Assembly: GCA_025642065.1 (NCBI GenBank)
Contig: JAODUP010001076.1
Location: 62,001-126,000, forward strand
From: Paralvinella palmiformis
Taxonomy: Eukaryota; Annelida; Polychaeta; Terebellida; Alvinellidae
Length of the DNA stretch: 64,000 bases
Reading direction: 5' to 3'
Part shown: piece by piece, positions 25,336 through 37,810 of the stretch
How the letters are laid out: each line of letters starts with the position of its first letter
Numbering within the stretch: the first letter of the stretch is position 1
The notes under the pieces: generated by a model
Database searches by the model: none
Told to the model about the DNA's origin: nothing
The model's input: only the letters and a program-made list of their open reading frames with translations
Made by a program: the position numbers and the translations under genes

Positions 25336-28300
25336 CTATACAATACACACAGGTGTAGCCGCTCCTCTTGGAGAAGGAGAAAAACCACTTGCACTCGGGC
25401 TGTTATCCTTGTCTGGACTACTAAGGCGGCATGCTGCAAACTTCTTTTTCAAAGCCTTAGAAATTATGGCAACAGGATCATTGACATCAGCCATTAGAGG
25501 CTTCTCTCGGATTGGTGTGCCACCAGGAGATCTGTAGAATAAACCAAGGAAAATACACTTACTGGCACAGCTTCCTCTACGCAGTATTCTATCCAGTAGA
25601 TGTTTCAGTTCTTTAGCGCTCAAAGTAATGCAGCGGAAAATAAGGATTACCTTTTAATGGAGCGGAGTTTCACAGAACTGATCCCCTTCAATATTTCTCC
25701 CATATCGGGTTGGTTTCTTCCTGCATTTAAATTCTTTCTTTTTGACTTGGATTTCATGTTCTACAAGGAAAAAACATAGCACACCGAATGCCTCACATAG
25801 CATTGTTTATTTAAACATTTATTTTTATAAAAAAGCCTACAGTTTTACGGCTTTTCGAGGATACCCATTTTACTATAAATGCACCTCAGTCACTATTTTT
25901 TGTGGAATTTATTTATTTAATTGTGTAACAGAAGCTAATAATCATCTCAAATAAACCAACATTAAATAAATGGTACTACAATGTGACATGCACCAACTGG
26001 ATGAGTAGTCTCACAGAAGAGTAATTACTAATCACGAAACATTGTAGTAATTAGCATCTACAAAAATCTTAATAGGGTAGAGATTTTGAGATCTACAACT
26101 GCGAGAGCTTAGATGTTATAGAAAGTAATCTAAATACCGACTTTAAGATTCTCAGTCTCTCCTACTTGTTGAAGTTTCTGCTTAATCCATAAACTCATTA
26201 CAAATGCACAGATAATCAATGAACTAATAGAGTTTCACAATCTTGGTTGCAGGTATTCAAAGGTTTATTTGTGTGCCAAAAGATTATTGCCGGTGCCTCT
26301 TACACAAATAAGTAGTGCCTCCATAATTTGCAATTTATTGCAATTATAGTTTGATGACTACGGGAAGATTTAACATTCTGCAGTATAAACTTTACTGTAA
26401 TTTCTTCAATGATTTCCTTGTGAAGCACACAGAACATGCAGTAAATATTTTCCAAATGATTAATCAGTTTATAGAAAGCATAAGCCCAATCTTTGAAAGG
26501 ACATCAACTTACATTTTTGATGATATCTTGAACTGACATTTGTGGTGTTGCCAGCAGTGGAGGAGGAGGCAATGGTGGTGGAGGAGGTGGTGGTGGTATG
26601 CTAGGTGGAGGTGGTGGTGGGACACCAGGTGGAGGTGGTGCTGTTGGGCCAGTTGTTACATCCTATAAAAGATGAGAAGAAAAAACCCAGATCAGATAAC
26701 ATTATTTATATATATTAAAAGTATTAATTAAATTTTCATGTTAAAGAACTATATTACATTCATGCAGAAACTTAATATATATCAAGTAGTGCATCTTAGC
26801 ACTGAGCTACATATTTAAAGGGATCTTTTAAAAATTGGCTAACAAACTGATATCTGATTATTACCTATTATATTGGGACCATTGAACTGTTCTTGTTTCA
26901 TCGTAATTGCAGCAAGCTGTTGTCGCATAATCATCAGATCATTCTCCAGCTGCCTGATTCGGTCCAGAGCTGCTTCATCAGAGGTCACACAGTTGGATAC
27001 AGATGTAAATGTTTCCTGGTTTGTTCTATAGATGCTGGAGGTAAAACTTGAACTGTATGACAATGAGTTGATTGGTGTTTGGTTTGGAGCATCTAGAACT
27101 ACTTGACCGTGTGCACAACACTGGGCTGATGATCTGAGTGACTTAGTGTGAAAGGACACTGGTGTGGAAGCTACAACAAGCTCTGATCCATAAAGCTGGC
27201 ATCTGAAAGAATGGAGTTTTATGATTAGTAATAACATTCTTATCCAATAAGGAATCCCTGACTAATACCCTTTTTTTGGCCCCCTTTGGGGTTTTTTTGA
27301 ATTAAATTTTTGGTTAAATTTTCAAAATATGCAATGGTTATCTTGGAACAAGCCGTCTACTTGCATACAGAATGTGCCACATCATTTAGCAAAATAAATG
27401 AAAATATTTATGAAAAACACTGATTTTAAAGTCTTAAAATAATGCACCAAAACAATATTTCATATTTATTTTTAAAATATTATTAATATTTCCTGTTAAA
27501 TGTATTATTTTTTTAATTATTGTTTTTGATGTTGTTACATCAGATACATACGATATGATCAAAATGTCAATATGAAATTCATAATTACAACCCCAGAAGT
27601 AATATTCAAACATTTATCAGCATTCAAATTTACCGGGGAGAAAATTAAGACAAATCTGATTACCTTGTGATATGGTATTTTAGCCAAATAATTCAGTTAT
27701 CTATACATATATGTTTATAATAGTGACTTGGATTTTTATAAGTACACATCTATTACTTATTCCAGTATAGTATGAAGCCTCAGTATTCCTTCTTAAATAA
27801 TTCTATAAATGAAACAACACATGCTTTTCTAAAGACTTTTAAATTTGCAATTGTTATCTGTCCCAATTTGTAGGGCAATAAACTCAAAGTGGATTGTGGC
27901 AAACAAAAACACCTAAGACATTGATATGGCAAGTTTTTCTGAGCTAGAAAAAACCAAAAAAAAAATTTTAAAATTTTTTTAAAAATTTAAAATTTCAACA
28001 AAACACTAATGTTTTATTGATCTAAAAACAAACAATTTAGAGATAAAATAATTCATTTACTAATTCACTTTAATATATTTACAGTGAACACCCAATCACA
28101 TGTAATAGTTGGTGTATTAGTTTGGCGGATGCTTATTCTCAACTTATTGGATGAGGGAAAGGAATGAAAACCCACACATTACCGATCAGTAGATTGGAAT
28201 ATTCCATGTAAAATTTACCTACCATGTATACTAGTGTATATTGGGTAGGAAAAAGGGAGTTCCCAGAAGCACCTCGACTTATATGCGTGTCATATTTCCT

Positions 28301-31300
28301 ACCAGTTGAAGGAAAGATGTTTTCAGCCATCCTTGACACACAACACTATAGGATTCAACCCAATAAAAGTCAGAGTTGGAATAAAATCGTCACATTGCTG
28401 CCTAGTAATCCATTATTATTCAATAAATAACAATTAATTTTCACCAAACTGTTATTTGGATCTCACAAACATGCCTGTCTTTACATAATAATACTTGATA
28501 GTCACGCACTGTTACCACCCAGTAGCCCCAGATGTGCTGTGAAACAATGAATTGATAACACTTACCAATTGAAGTTATAATCAGGCATGTTTGTGTGAGC
28601 AATAGTTGGAACAAAATTGCTATATCTCTGCCTACTAGTCTTATTCAATAAATTATGATTAATTTTCACCAAACTGTTATTTGGATCTCACAAACATGCC
28701 AGTCTTAACGTAATACTACTTGATAATCAGGTGTTGTTTACTACCGGTACCTTCAGATAATTAGTGATAATATAGAAATCACTGTTCACATTGCAAACCT
28801 TGCTCACCACTTGCTGTGAAACAATTAATTAATAATGATTGCCAGTTGAATTTACAAGGTGTGACAAGTTTGTTTATTAGTTTTAACATCAAAGTGAAAT
28901 CTGTGTATGTGTGTGTGTCCCTGCCGGTGATGAAGTTGATATTGATATATTTACAACACACTTGTTGACACCATGTGTTTGAAACGAATGACGACAATGA
29001 TTCGGATTTTAACAATTAGCTAATTCTTGACCTCGACTCATACGGTGAGTATATGCTTGAGGAAAGAATTATAGGGTCAATAATTGACCTCGACTTATCT
29101 GCCCAGTTGACTTATACACGAGTATATATGGTATTGGGTGTCACAATTTATTACTTTATTGAATCAGTTTAGTTTGATAGGAATTTAGCCTTCCTTTCTG
29201 TCACTATTTATTCATGTATGGTGGCCAGTACAGTTTAGAGCAGGAAAGTAACACTAAATCTATGAGGAATGACTAAGTGATTTGCTTCACCTTTGACCTG
29301 GTCACACCTGGGACTCGTGACTAAGGGGTAATTCCCAAGAGAAAAGTCCAATAACCAGACGTATGATTCAGATTTGAACCCTGACTTGGAGCCTTCAATT
29401 ACAGTGTTCTAACTGGTTAAGAGTGCTCTAGATACCAAACTGTCAAGGCACCCTAAAATGAACGAGGATAATATTGAACAGTAACCTGTTATTTGGTAAA
29501 CATATAAACGTGGGATTAAGTATTTATATGTGCATTCCTTGAATTGTTAGATAGATATACATGAGCAAAGTAGGCCAATAGGGGCATTTTACTGGGCTGT
29601 TAACTTTCCTAATACTAAACTGAAAACTAATTATCTACATTTCGCTTAAAATATCCTAGACGTTTACAGCAGATTTATGATTTCTAATTATAAATGACCA
29701 CATCTCTGATGCAACAATATCACCCCATAAATTGTTCTGATTAGTGCACTAACTAATTTGTAGGATATATGAAGCCCACCCTGATTTTGGTTTTTACTCA
29801 GTCAATGCATAATTGGCTACCTGTTAGACAACTTATCCATTTCAAGATTTTGTTAATAACTTATAAATCTATTAATGATATGGCGCCAGTATACCTGTGT
29901 GAACTGGTGTCCGTTAGAAAGTCATCCCGAAAACTCAGGTCATCCAGTCAGATATTATTGCAGGTGCCAGTGTCTCGGATAAAGTCATATGGTGATTGTG
30001 CATTTAGTGTTGCGGCCCCCACTTTGTGGAATAGGTTGCCGACAAATATTAGAAATGCGTCGTCTCTTGAAAATTTTAAATCTCTTCTAAAAACACACCT
30101 GTTTAAGGTCGCTTTCACAGATAAATAATTATTATCTTTTAAATCATTACACGGTGGAAATTGTACAACACCTCTGAATGGCTCCTGCTAGTAAGGGCGC
30201 TTTATTAAATATACTTTATTATTATTATGTAAATTTCCATTCTATGATAATGAGATGTCCACATTTTATTTAACTTATTCTTTTTTTAAACAGTATAACT
30301 GGGGAAAATTAGATAATTATTAGGGGGACATCCAGCCTTTTCAATAGCTTTTTGTAAGGACTTTTCTACTCTATTCCCTACTGAAAAGGCTGGACATCTA
30401 GGTAAAAGGTTTTCAAATTAGTTTGAATTATAATTCAGGGGACAGACTAACCAGACATGTTCACAACAGAAATATGATATAACACAAACAGATATACACG
30501 TGCCTCAGTAAAATACCGTCTTCTCCATCATCTTTAATAAGCCACATAATATCAGCCAGTGTAACAGGTGTCGGTGTGTACCACAGATTCTTTGGTAAAA
30601 GCTCACTACATTCTTCTCTGTATGCTACCTGACTAGGTTGTATGCTATGCAATAACTCTTTCTGTAAAACAATAAAGTCATTATGGTATCATGAAATGTG
30701 TTTGATATATATATATATATTTATATATATATATAAAACACACACACACCTCCACTTTGTTCATGCTACATCAGTTATATATAAAGGTTTGTTGCTGTCT
30801 ATAATGAAATACTGTAGACTTTCCTGTGATGGTTTTACTTATAATTATATACAATGATCACTGATGATATCATGGACAGGAGAATCTTGATAATATTGTT
30901 CAGTAAAATGGAGAAAACCATCTAGCCCAGTAGCTATAGAGCAATGGTTTATGTGTAAAAATAAAGTCTTGCAAATTTACTTCTGACTGTTACATAATAA
31001 AATCAATAAAACATCTACACTTAGATAATGGCATAAAACACACTCAACTTCTACTTTAAACCACACAGAGAAGCTATTAACTATAAGTTATCCTGTTAGA
31101 GCAATCAATTCTTCTAGAGACGTTTTTTTATGACGTGTTAATTTCATTTCCATTGAATAGATTTGAAAGTGTTAATGTTAATAACGAACAGTAATGCTAA
31201 CCTGAAAATGTATTCTTGTAGCTTTTGGCAAAGGCAACCAATGAGAAAGCCGTCGTATCAAGCTTTTTTTCCGTCTTGATAGGGGATGCAGTAGCAAATC

Positions 31301-31312
31301 AGTTGGATCCAT
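25336..31312 (-). CDS. MTFR1: Mitochondrial fission regulator (MTFR1/MTFR2/MTFR1L family)
   Basis: Coding exons are 31202-31312, 30498-30661, 26848-27202, 26513-26662, 25651-25760 and 25336-25531, about 361 aa (human MTFR1 is about 333). Visible parts: a basic N-terminus (SRRKKSLIRR, 12-21), LADIMW (72-77), a coiled-coil segment (about 167-197), a polyproline tract (about 219-245), MGEILKGISSVKLRSIKR (280-297), SPGGTPIREK (298-307) and DPVAIISKALKKKFA (315-329). This order is diagnostic for the family, which sits on mitochondria and affects their shape and distribution. The ATG lies in an exon whose acceptor is at 31332, so an upstream non-coding exon is expected. A strong minus-strand donor at 33928 (CCA|GTAAGTA) is the best candidate. 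Two junctions are uncertain. Exon 2 may end at GT|GTATAT (30498) or, less likely, at a GC donor. Exon 3 to exon 4 allows two splice pairs (see findings). The exact paralogue cannot be told. Confidence 0.85.
28340..28880. repeat. Imperfect tandem repeat, unit 225-277 bp
   Basis: The stretch TCACCAAACTGTTATTTGGA plus TCTCACAAACATGCC occurs at 28441 and 28666. GCTGTGAAACAAT recurs at 28536 and 28813. The block CTGCCTA(G)TAGT precedes each unit. Two to three units lie in an MTFR intron and carry no gene. Confidence 0.65.
29288..29452 (-). mobile_element. tRNA-headed SINE, family D
   Basis: Second copy of the element at 22010 (plus-strand body CTGGTCACACCTGGGACTCG, AAGTCCAATAACCAG). A third fragment of the body is at 10549-10640 (CTGGTCACACCCGGGACATA). 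Confidence 0.6.
29769..30235 (+). mobile_element. LINE (CR1/L2-like) ORF2 C-terminus
   Basis: One intact frame (29769-30128) encodes the typical end of a CR1/L2 reverse transcriptase: NWLPVRQLIHFKILLITYKS, MAPVYLCELV, SYGDCAFSVAAPTLWNRLP and FKSLLKTHLFKVAF, then stop. About 100 bp of 3' UTR follow. It is 5'-truncated, lies in an intron of the MTFR gene in opposite orientation, and is better preserved than the other LINE pieces. Confidence 0.9.
30327..30398. repeat. Inverted repeat (hairpin)
   Basis: Arms GACATCCAGCCTTTTCA (30327-30343) and TGAAAAGGCTGGACATC (30382-30398) pair at 15 of 17 positions, with a 38-bp loop. It lies 90 bp after a LINE tail, inside an MTFR intron. It may be a very short inverted-repeat transposon. 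Confidence 0.65.
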
Positions 31313-32284
31313 TACTACGGAAATAGTATGATCTGAAACAAATGATACTAAGCCAGTTATATAGACACTTACATATACCACAACTACAGCCAGTTCTGAA
31401 TTAACTCTATAGCTATGCATCAAGGACCATAACAGCAAACAGAAAATTGGGTAATTGAGAAGCAAGAGTTCATATTATCTGTCCACACTGATTTTACTGC
31501 AGTACAACAAACCACAAAGGATAGATACAAAAAACACAACATTATATGATCCAAAAACACCCAATACAGGACATTAACTTGATTAAGGCTTGTACGCCTG
31601 TCTTGGAAAAGTGCATTTTCAGTGCCTGACAAACAGATTATCTCAACTACTTGCTTAACCAGACAAATAAATCAAAATATAAGGAAACAACACCCATAAA
31701 TGTTTCAATGTACTTGCAGGTATGACATTTCTTCAGACATCTGCTAAACCATCAGTTGTTTATAGCTTGTAAGGTTTTTTATATAAAATGTCTAGGGTCA
31801 AGGATAAATATCTAACCAAGATCATCCCCCTGTAGTCACTTACAATTAGATCTGGTGTTTTGAAACCCTCTGTGCTCTGATGACATACTACTAGCTGTTA
31901 ACAGACCAGATAGAAGTTACAACACAAGCCTGAGACAAGTTGGGCTTTAATTTGTTGGGCGAAATCTTTGTGGCAGATCCAAGATGAGCTTAATGGTATA
32001 ACTATAAGCTATTGGTGAATAACATCATCTCTCCTATGGGTTGACAGAACACGAGTGGCCAATCTGGGCCAAGAGTTGTGGGGGCCTCTCAGTCTCAGAG
32101 TCCAGGTTTATTAATCAAATTATATATGTGGGTGATTTTGACTTTGAGCACACTGCACTGGATGGGTTGTCCTGGGGCTACACCTTCCTAGGTATATATT
32201 GTGTGTGTGTGTAAAAATCCACCAGCACAGAGAATTATGAATGGTAAATACAACCTCTGGATAAATCATCAGAGTGGTTATACA

Positions 32285-32860
32285 TTTGTATTTGAAAGTA
32301 TTTGAATACTTTTTTCAAGTATTTGAACTTTCACAAAGTATTTGATTTTTCAAATACATCTTCAAATACATTAAAATACTTTTCTAAAATTATTTCATGT
32401 TTTGATCTGAATATTTTGGCACCAACATGATTTGTTTCAGGAAATAATCTGATCACTGAATTTCACACACAACAATCTTCTCTCTGTGATCATAAGGAAT
32501 TGCAATTAATGATATCTTTGATGTAATGACTTCTGATTGCTTCCTTTTCAATCAAAGGGAGATTATCCTCAATTATATGTAATATAATTAGAAGAGATCA
32601 AAGGATAATATGAAACATCTTGTGAGTAAATCCAATGAGCAGATCTCATCTTTCCTATAAAAGGACTAACCTTCCAGCATATATTATTCATTATTCCAGC
32701 TGATACACCCTGACATTCCTACAAGAATTTTGAACATCTTATGTTCCTCAGGTATAATAAACAAAATAAATTCATAAATTGATGAATGTATTTGACCAAA
32801 AGAAAAGTATTTGTATTCAAATACATTTCAATGTATTTGACCCCATACCTGATAGAGTGA
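32285..32860. repeat. Repeat with GTATTTGA-rich ends
   Basis: The left end (AGTATTTGAATAC.., repeated CAAATAC words) and the right end (TTTGTATTCAAATACATTTC) are largely inverted relative to each other. They enclose about 400 bp of unrelated AT-rich sequence. This looks like a non-autonomous DNA element within the MTFR 5' region. Confidence 0.45.
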
Positions 32861-33264
32861 CTTTTCATGTTGAAATGTCCCATTATTTAAAACCAAAAGT
32901 GCCATTATAATAGTCTCCTGTTAACTGGTTTATCAGGGCTCAATCCGAACTTATTGAACCCCTCCAAGTATACAAAGTTTATTTATTTTAGGTTTCTTAT
33001 AAACACCTCATTAACATATTTTATCCACATAGGGTAAAAGAATAGAATATATAATATGATTAATGAAGTGTTATAAATAGGTTAAGATATTATACAGTAA
33101 GCCAAGTGCAAAAGCCCAAACTAAAGGGCTATTAGTATTGCTCCATGTTTTTATTTATTAAATATCTTTGATTCAGAATGTAGAACCTTTAATTATTATT
33201 ATGGAATGGTAAGAAATATCATTATTTAACAGCAAGATAATTAAAGTTTGCTATTTGTGTTAGA

Positions 33265-33405
33265 GTCAACGCCACGGGCCTGATGGGCGTATGTCACAGA
33301 ACTTGGAGTGGTTAGCTCTATGCCTCTGGGGTTCAAATCTGGTTCCTACCTCTCCTGTGTGCTGTATATGTGGAATTTATTTAAAGCTAAAAACTCAACA
33401 AGGAA
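33265..33405 (+). mobile_element. tRNA-like SINE, single copy
   Basis: GCCTGATGGGCGTATGTCAC and a B-box-like GGGTTCAAATCTGG suggest a tRNA-derived head. The tail 'GGAATTTATTTAAAGC' is not shared with the other families. Confidence 0.45.
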
Positions 33406-33859
33406 AACAAATAGCATTCCATCTGACGATTCTGAGTGTCACACATAGATCTAGTGATATACTATGACTTATTTATAGGCATAGCCGTAGCCTGAGTGAT
33501 ACTGATAGGGGTCTAGATCTACATACTAACATGGCCATAGCCTAGGTCAATCATACGAGTCACCTGGAGTGAACAAATCAAACCTGGTAATCCTAATTTT
33601 TCTAAATGGAAAATTTGAGATATCCATTGAGTGACTGACCATTCCAACCAATGAGAGATTAAGATAAATTTCAAAAAATTATAAATTGTTGCATGTAGAT
33701 CTCTCTTAGTTTTAGATCTAATCATATCATAATGATTTCTTCTAGACTAGACTCTACCATTATGATTATAACTAGATCTACTCTAGTCTACTGTCTACAT
33801 CTATAGATCTAGACTAGATAGATATTTTTGGTTAGCTAAACAGTAAACTTCTGTATATT

Positions 33860-34200
33860 TTTTTACAATAATAGATCTATATGCACACACAACATAATCA
33901 TAATGTCGTAGACATACCGATACTTACTGGCACACTAAAGTCAGTGACAGACTCTAAAACATATTATAGTATAACTAATCTCATAGTAGATTCCAACTTT
34001 AAAACCAATTTGATTCATCGCGGGCTCAAAATGACAAATCGTCTTTCTGAGGATGTTATGAAATAAACCAATCAGAGAACATCTTACAAAACGTAACATC
34101 CAAATCCAAACCAATCAGAGGTGGTATTACGTTTACACTTTTTCTGGGAGCGAATTTCAAAGTAAGGATTCGTATTTATCTATATTTATGAAAGAAACTA
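33860..34200. promoter_or_regulatory. Candidate bidirectional promoter of MTFR and ARMC1
   Basis: Two identical ACCAATCAGAG motifs, with CCAAT at 34068-34072 and 34111-34115, lie 43 bp apart, as expected for NF-Y sites. A consensus minus-strand donor (CCA|GTAAGTA, exon end 33928) lies to the left and a plus-strand donor (CAAA|GTAAGG, exon end 34161) to the right. Both coding starts, MTFR at 31312 and ARMC1 at 39077, lie in exons that begin with splice acceptors, so both genes need upstream non-coding exons. Transcription start sites are inferred, not seen. Confidence 0.5.
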
Positions 34201-34660
34201 AAACAAATTACTGTCCGACATTGATTTAGTCTAATTTTCCATTACACTTGCTTCATAAACAATATGTGAAATAGATTTAATTTAAAGTTCAAGATTACAA
34301 TGGTGGAGACATTTGGGCGATAATAGACCAACCCAATATTTTCGTTCACATAAAATGATAAATAAAATACTTAAATAGCCTAATAGGCCTAGAATAGGCT
34401 AGATCTACACTGTTACTATTTGTAACTATATAAATATAGTAACAATTGTTAATCGCAAATGCTATTAATATTATATTGCATGGTAACTTCATGATTAGAT
34501 CTAGACTAGTTAACAAAATTGGTCTAAATCAGTAAATCTAAATCTAGTAAATGTTAGGCAAGTCATACTCATACTAGACTACTCATAGGGGAGAAGTGGG
34601 GAGCTTCGACCAAGCGGGGAGAATCGACCACAACTTTTACTGTTTATTTTGAAACAACTG

Positions 34661-35035
34661 GCGCCTCCGTGGTCTAGTGATAGCGTGTTTGACCACAAAT
34701 CACCATCCGTGTTCGAATCTCGGCGTGGCTGTGGGCATATCTGAAGGTGTTTCATCTTTGACTTAGCTTCATTACCTTTCGAGGTTGCTCAGCCTATTTA
34801 GCCTACCATGTGCACAAAAGTGGCCATAAAACACCCATCATCATCTTCTGCAAGAATACACCACCAAAAACAATTAGTAACAGAAAGTGGTTGTGTCAAA
34901 ATTCGAACTTTTGTCGCTAGGTATCAACATTTCAAAAGTCTCATCTTTGACTTAGCTTCATTACCTTTCGAGGTTGCTCAGCCTATTTAGCCTACCATGT
35001 GCACAAAAGTGGCCATAAAACACCCATCATCATCT
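34661..35035 (+). mobile_element. tRNA-headed SINE, family A, partly duplicated in tandem
   Basis: A full copy runs from 34661 (GGCGCCTCCGTGGTCTAGTG) to about 34853. Its 3' part plus non-SINE flank is repeated from 34941 as part of a 189-bp tandem duplication listed separately. It lies between the candidate promoter and the first coding exon of ARMC1. Confidence 0.85.
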
Positions 35036-35129
35036 TCTGCAAGAATACACCACCAAAAACAATTAGTAACAGAAAGTGGTTGTGTCAAAATTCGAACTTT
35101 TGTCGCTAGGTATGAACATTTCAAAAGTC
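34752..35129. repeat. 189-bp tandem duplication, two copies
   Basis: 34752-34940 and 34941-35129 are identical apart from one seen base (TATCAACATT versus TATGAACATT). The unit joins the SINE 3' half to about 88 bp of unique flank, so it arose after the SINE inserted. Confidence 0.92.
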
Positions 35130-36002
35130 TTTGCAGTACCGGTTGAAAAGTACTTCTTTCCGATTGTTGTATTGTGTGTAGTAAGATCAAATAATTGAAG
35201 TGTAAGGTGGTCGAACCTTCCCACTTCTCCCCTAATCATAATAGATCAGGGTTAGCAAGTTTATAACACAACTCACATGATAATGCAAGTGGCTGATTAC
35301 CAACCAAGATCACCAGCTCATTGAAATCTCTCCCATCCTTCAAGCATGGTTCTTATATTCAGTAGATTTTACAACAGTAGATTTTAGCATTATTTCAGAT
35401 CTGCTGAAAATCGGTCCAAAATCCAGCCTACAACCGGGAATAGTGTTTTTAGCGACTATTGGTGAGGTATCGGTGTAGATGTTTTAAAATATGATGCTCT
35501 TTTCACTCCAAAGAGCTCCAAAACAGTGTGAAAAACGTATTTTCATTGGTTCTTAGTCACTAGGAACCATCGAAAATACAACTTGACACGTTGGACAACC
35601 AAACAGGTGGTTTTACTTGTCCGATTATGTAGTTTGGTTGTCCCGGACAGGCGGACAACCATTATTGTCGATCCCTGGTTGTACATGCATCATGTACAGA
35701 ATAAAATAAATTTAAATGCTGGTATGAAGGTTATTTGCTATAAATTTAACTGTCTGCCATATTTCTTAAATGGATTGTTCACCATAAAATCTTTGGCCTA
35801 TTCATCTTCACTTGGATACTAGTAGATGTTAGCTTAAACCTGTTACAACTATCACTAAAATACCAACATTATCACAATTGTCTTCTAATAATAAAATACC
35901 TTATAAAGGGAGAACAATTCTAAGCATTGTCATAAGTATAAAATTTTCAAAATATTTATATCATTTAGTTTAATGTAAGAACTATTTTGATAAAAAGTAT
36001 AA

Positions 36003-36421
36003 CGTGGTTCCCACAGCCAAAGAAATATTATTTTTCAGGACTAAATTGCCATTTTCCAGGAAAATATTACAAGATTTAAAGGTAATAAATCAAGATATGT
36101 GTGAAAAAGCATATCATATTTATTAAATGTATGATTGATTATTGACATTTTTATGGTACAGCCTCCTTCTAGCTGTCTGATCCACCCATTTTTATTTAAA
36201 TTTTAACTAACATTGGATATCAAGACTACATACTTTTTTTCTAAAAGATAAGTTTTCTTCTAGTTCTACAGGCATAACATTTATTCAAAGGTTTTTGTTT
36301 GAAGTGGATTTTTTTCACAGGCAATATTTTTCCAGGACATTTCCTGATTTTGTCAAATTCAAGGACATTTCCAGAACCTGGAAAATGAATTTGTTGTTTT
36401 CCGGGATGTGTGGGAACCCTG
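36003..36421. mobile_element. Short DNA transposon (MITE) with GGTTCCCACA ends
   Basis: A 419-bp element with terminal inverted repeats CGTGGTTCCCACAG and, inverted, CAGGGTTCCCACAC. It is flanked by the 5-bp direct repeat TATAA (35998-36002 and 36422-36426). It has no coding capacity. The interior repeats 'CAGGACAT' and 'TTCCAGGA' words. Confidence 0.7.
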
Positions 36422-37085
36422 TATAAGTTATGACTAGTATTATTTATTTACTTTATCCGTAGTATTGAAAATGAGACAAATATCTATATCTGTTTAATGT
36501 TGAACCATTTTTCTAAAATTAAAATATTTTATTTCTCATTTTCATAGTATTGAATTATAATAACACTTCAGATTCTGAATAACGTCTGCCATAAATAAAG
36601 CTAAATATTTACAGTTTCACACAAATAAATATTTACTCAACAATGCACTTGCCATTTTCTAATATTAAATTATTTAGCAGTTGACTCCATTTATTATTAA
36701 CAGTATTTCACATATTTAAAAAAAAAATCTATGAATAAATCCAAGTGACATTTGGAAAATTTAATAGACACCATGAGAAAGTTAACATCAGAACAGACCA
36801 CCTGGTGAACCAAATACTTACTGTGACTAAATACAAACCCAAACCTATAGACTGAATGTGTTTAGTGTTTGCCGCACTAACATTATGGAATAAGGACTAG
36901 TCATATGTCAGTAACTTTTATTTAAACAAGATCTTAATTATTACAAATTTAATGTACTAATTAAATTCTAATCAAGCTTTTAATAAATCTCTACATAACT
37001 TTAATGCACAGCACCTCAGAAGGGACTATGGACTATTAACCCTCTGTTGCATTTGCCCTGGATATAAAAATACTATACACCCTAT

Positions 37086-37142
37086 ATTTAGGCTGTGCCA
37101 AACAAGCGACAGCCTGGGGATACTCCCCGAACTACAAGCAAT
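37086..37142 (+). repeat. Isolated 3' domain shared with SINE family B
   Basis: Reads AGGCTGTGCCAAACAAGCGA then CAGCCTGGGGATACTCC, the reverse complement of the block at 11296. The surrounding sequences are unrelated. Confidence 0.75.
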
Positions 37143-37474
37143 TGTTATTCATCCCTGTTATGTTATATAATAAAATTATATATATATATAAACTACCATG
37201 TATATGATGAGGCCAGGCACAATTTTTAGGTTTCACTAAAAAAATATTACGTTACATCACTTTGAAGTGTCTTAACACTAATTATGCTGTTTTTCAAAAT
37301 CGTGCCTAATTTTCAGCCTTTTTTGAAACCCAATAACTTTTTACAAGGGTGAAAGTCATAATTATTATAAAACAAGGGCGAATATAAAATGAGGTGAATC
37401 AAATTGAGGGGTGTAATAAAATTGAGGGTGAATAGTGCAGTTCCCCTCAGAAGAGGGTTACCTGGTTTTGACAC

Positions 37475-37516
<42 letters not shown>

Positions 37517-37810
37517 CTATTTTTATATATTATACTATACTAATAATACTATAGAGTAGACTCTAGACCAGTCAATTGAATAGATCATTAGAGGATTATG
37601 GTTACCCTTTAATTTTATAAGATATGTGACCAAATGATGAGTAACAAATTATATCAAAATCTATTACAGGGTTGGGTTTTTGACACTCATAAACCTGTTT
37701 GTGACATGACAGTGTCATAAACCTGTCATAAATACCTTTATGATGTCATATACTGTCGTAAACTGTTATTCACTATATTTTGTTATTTAAACACTTTTCA
37801 TCTATTTTGC

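Larger units (their letters stand above)
31333..33860. other. 5' region/intron of MTFR
   Basis: This is probably the intron between the non-coding first exon and the first coding exon of MTFR. It holds a GTATTTGA-type repeat and a tRNA-like SINE. AGATCT palindromes become frequent from 33440 onward. Confidence 0.45.
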
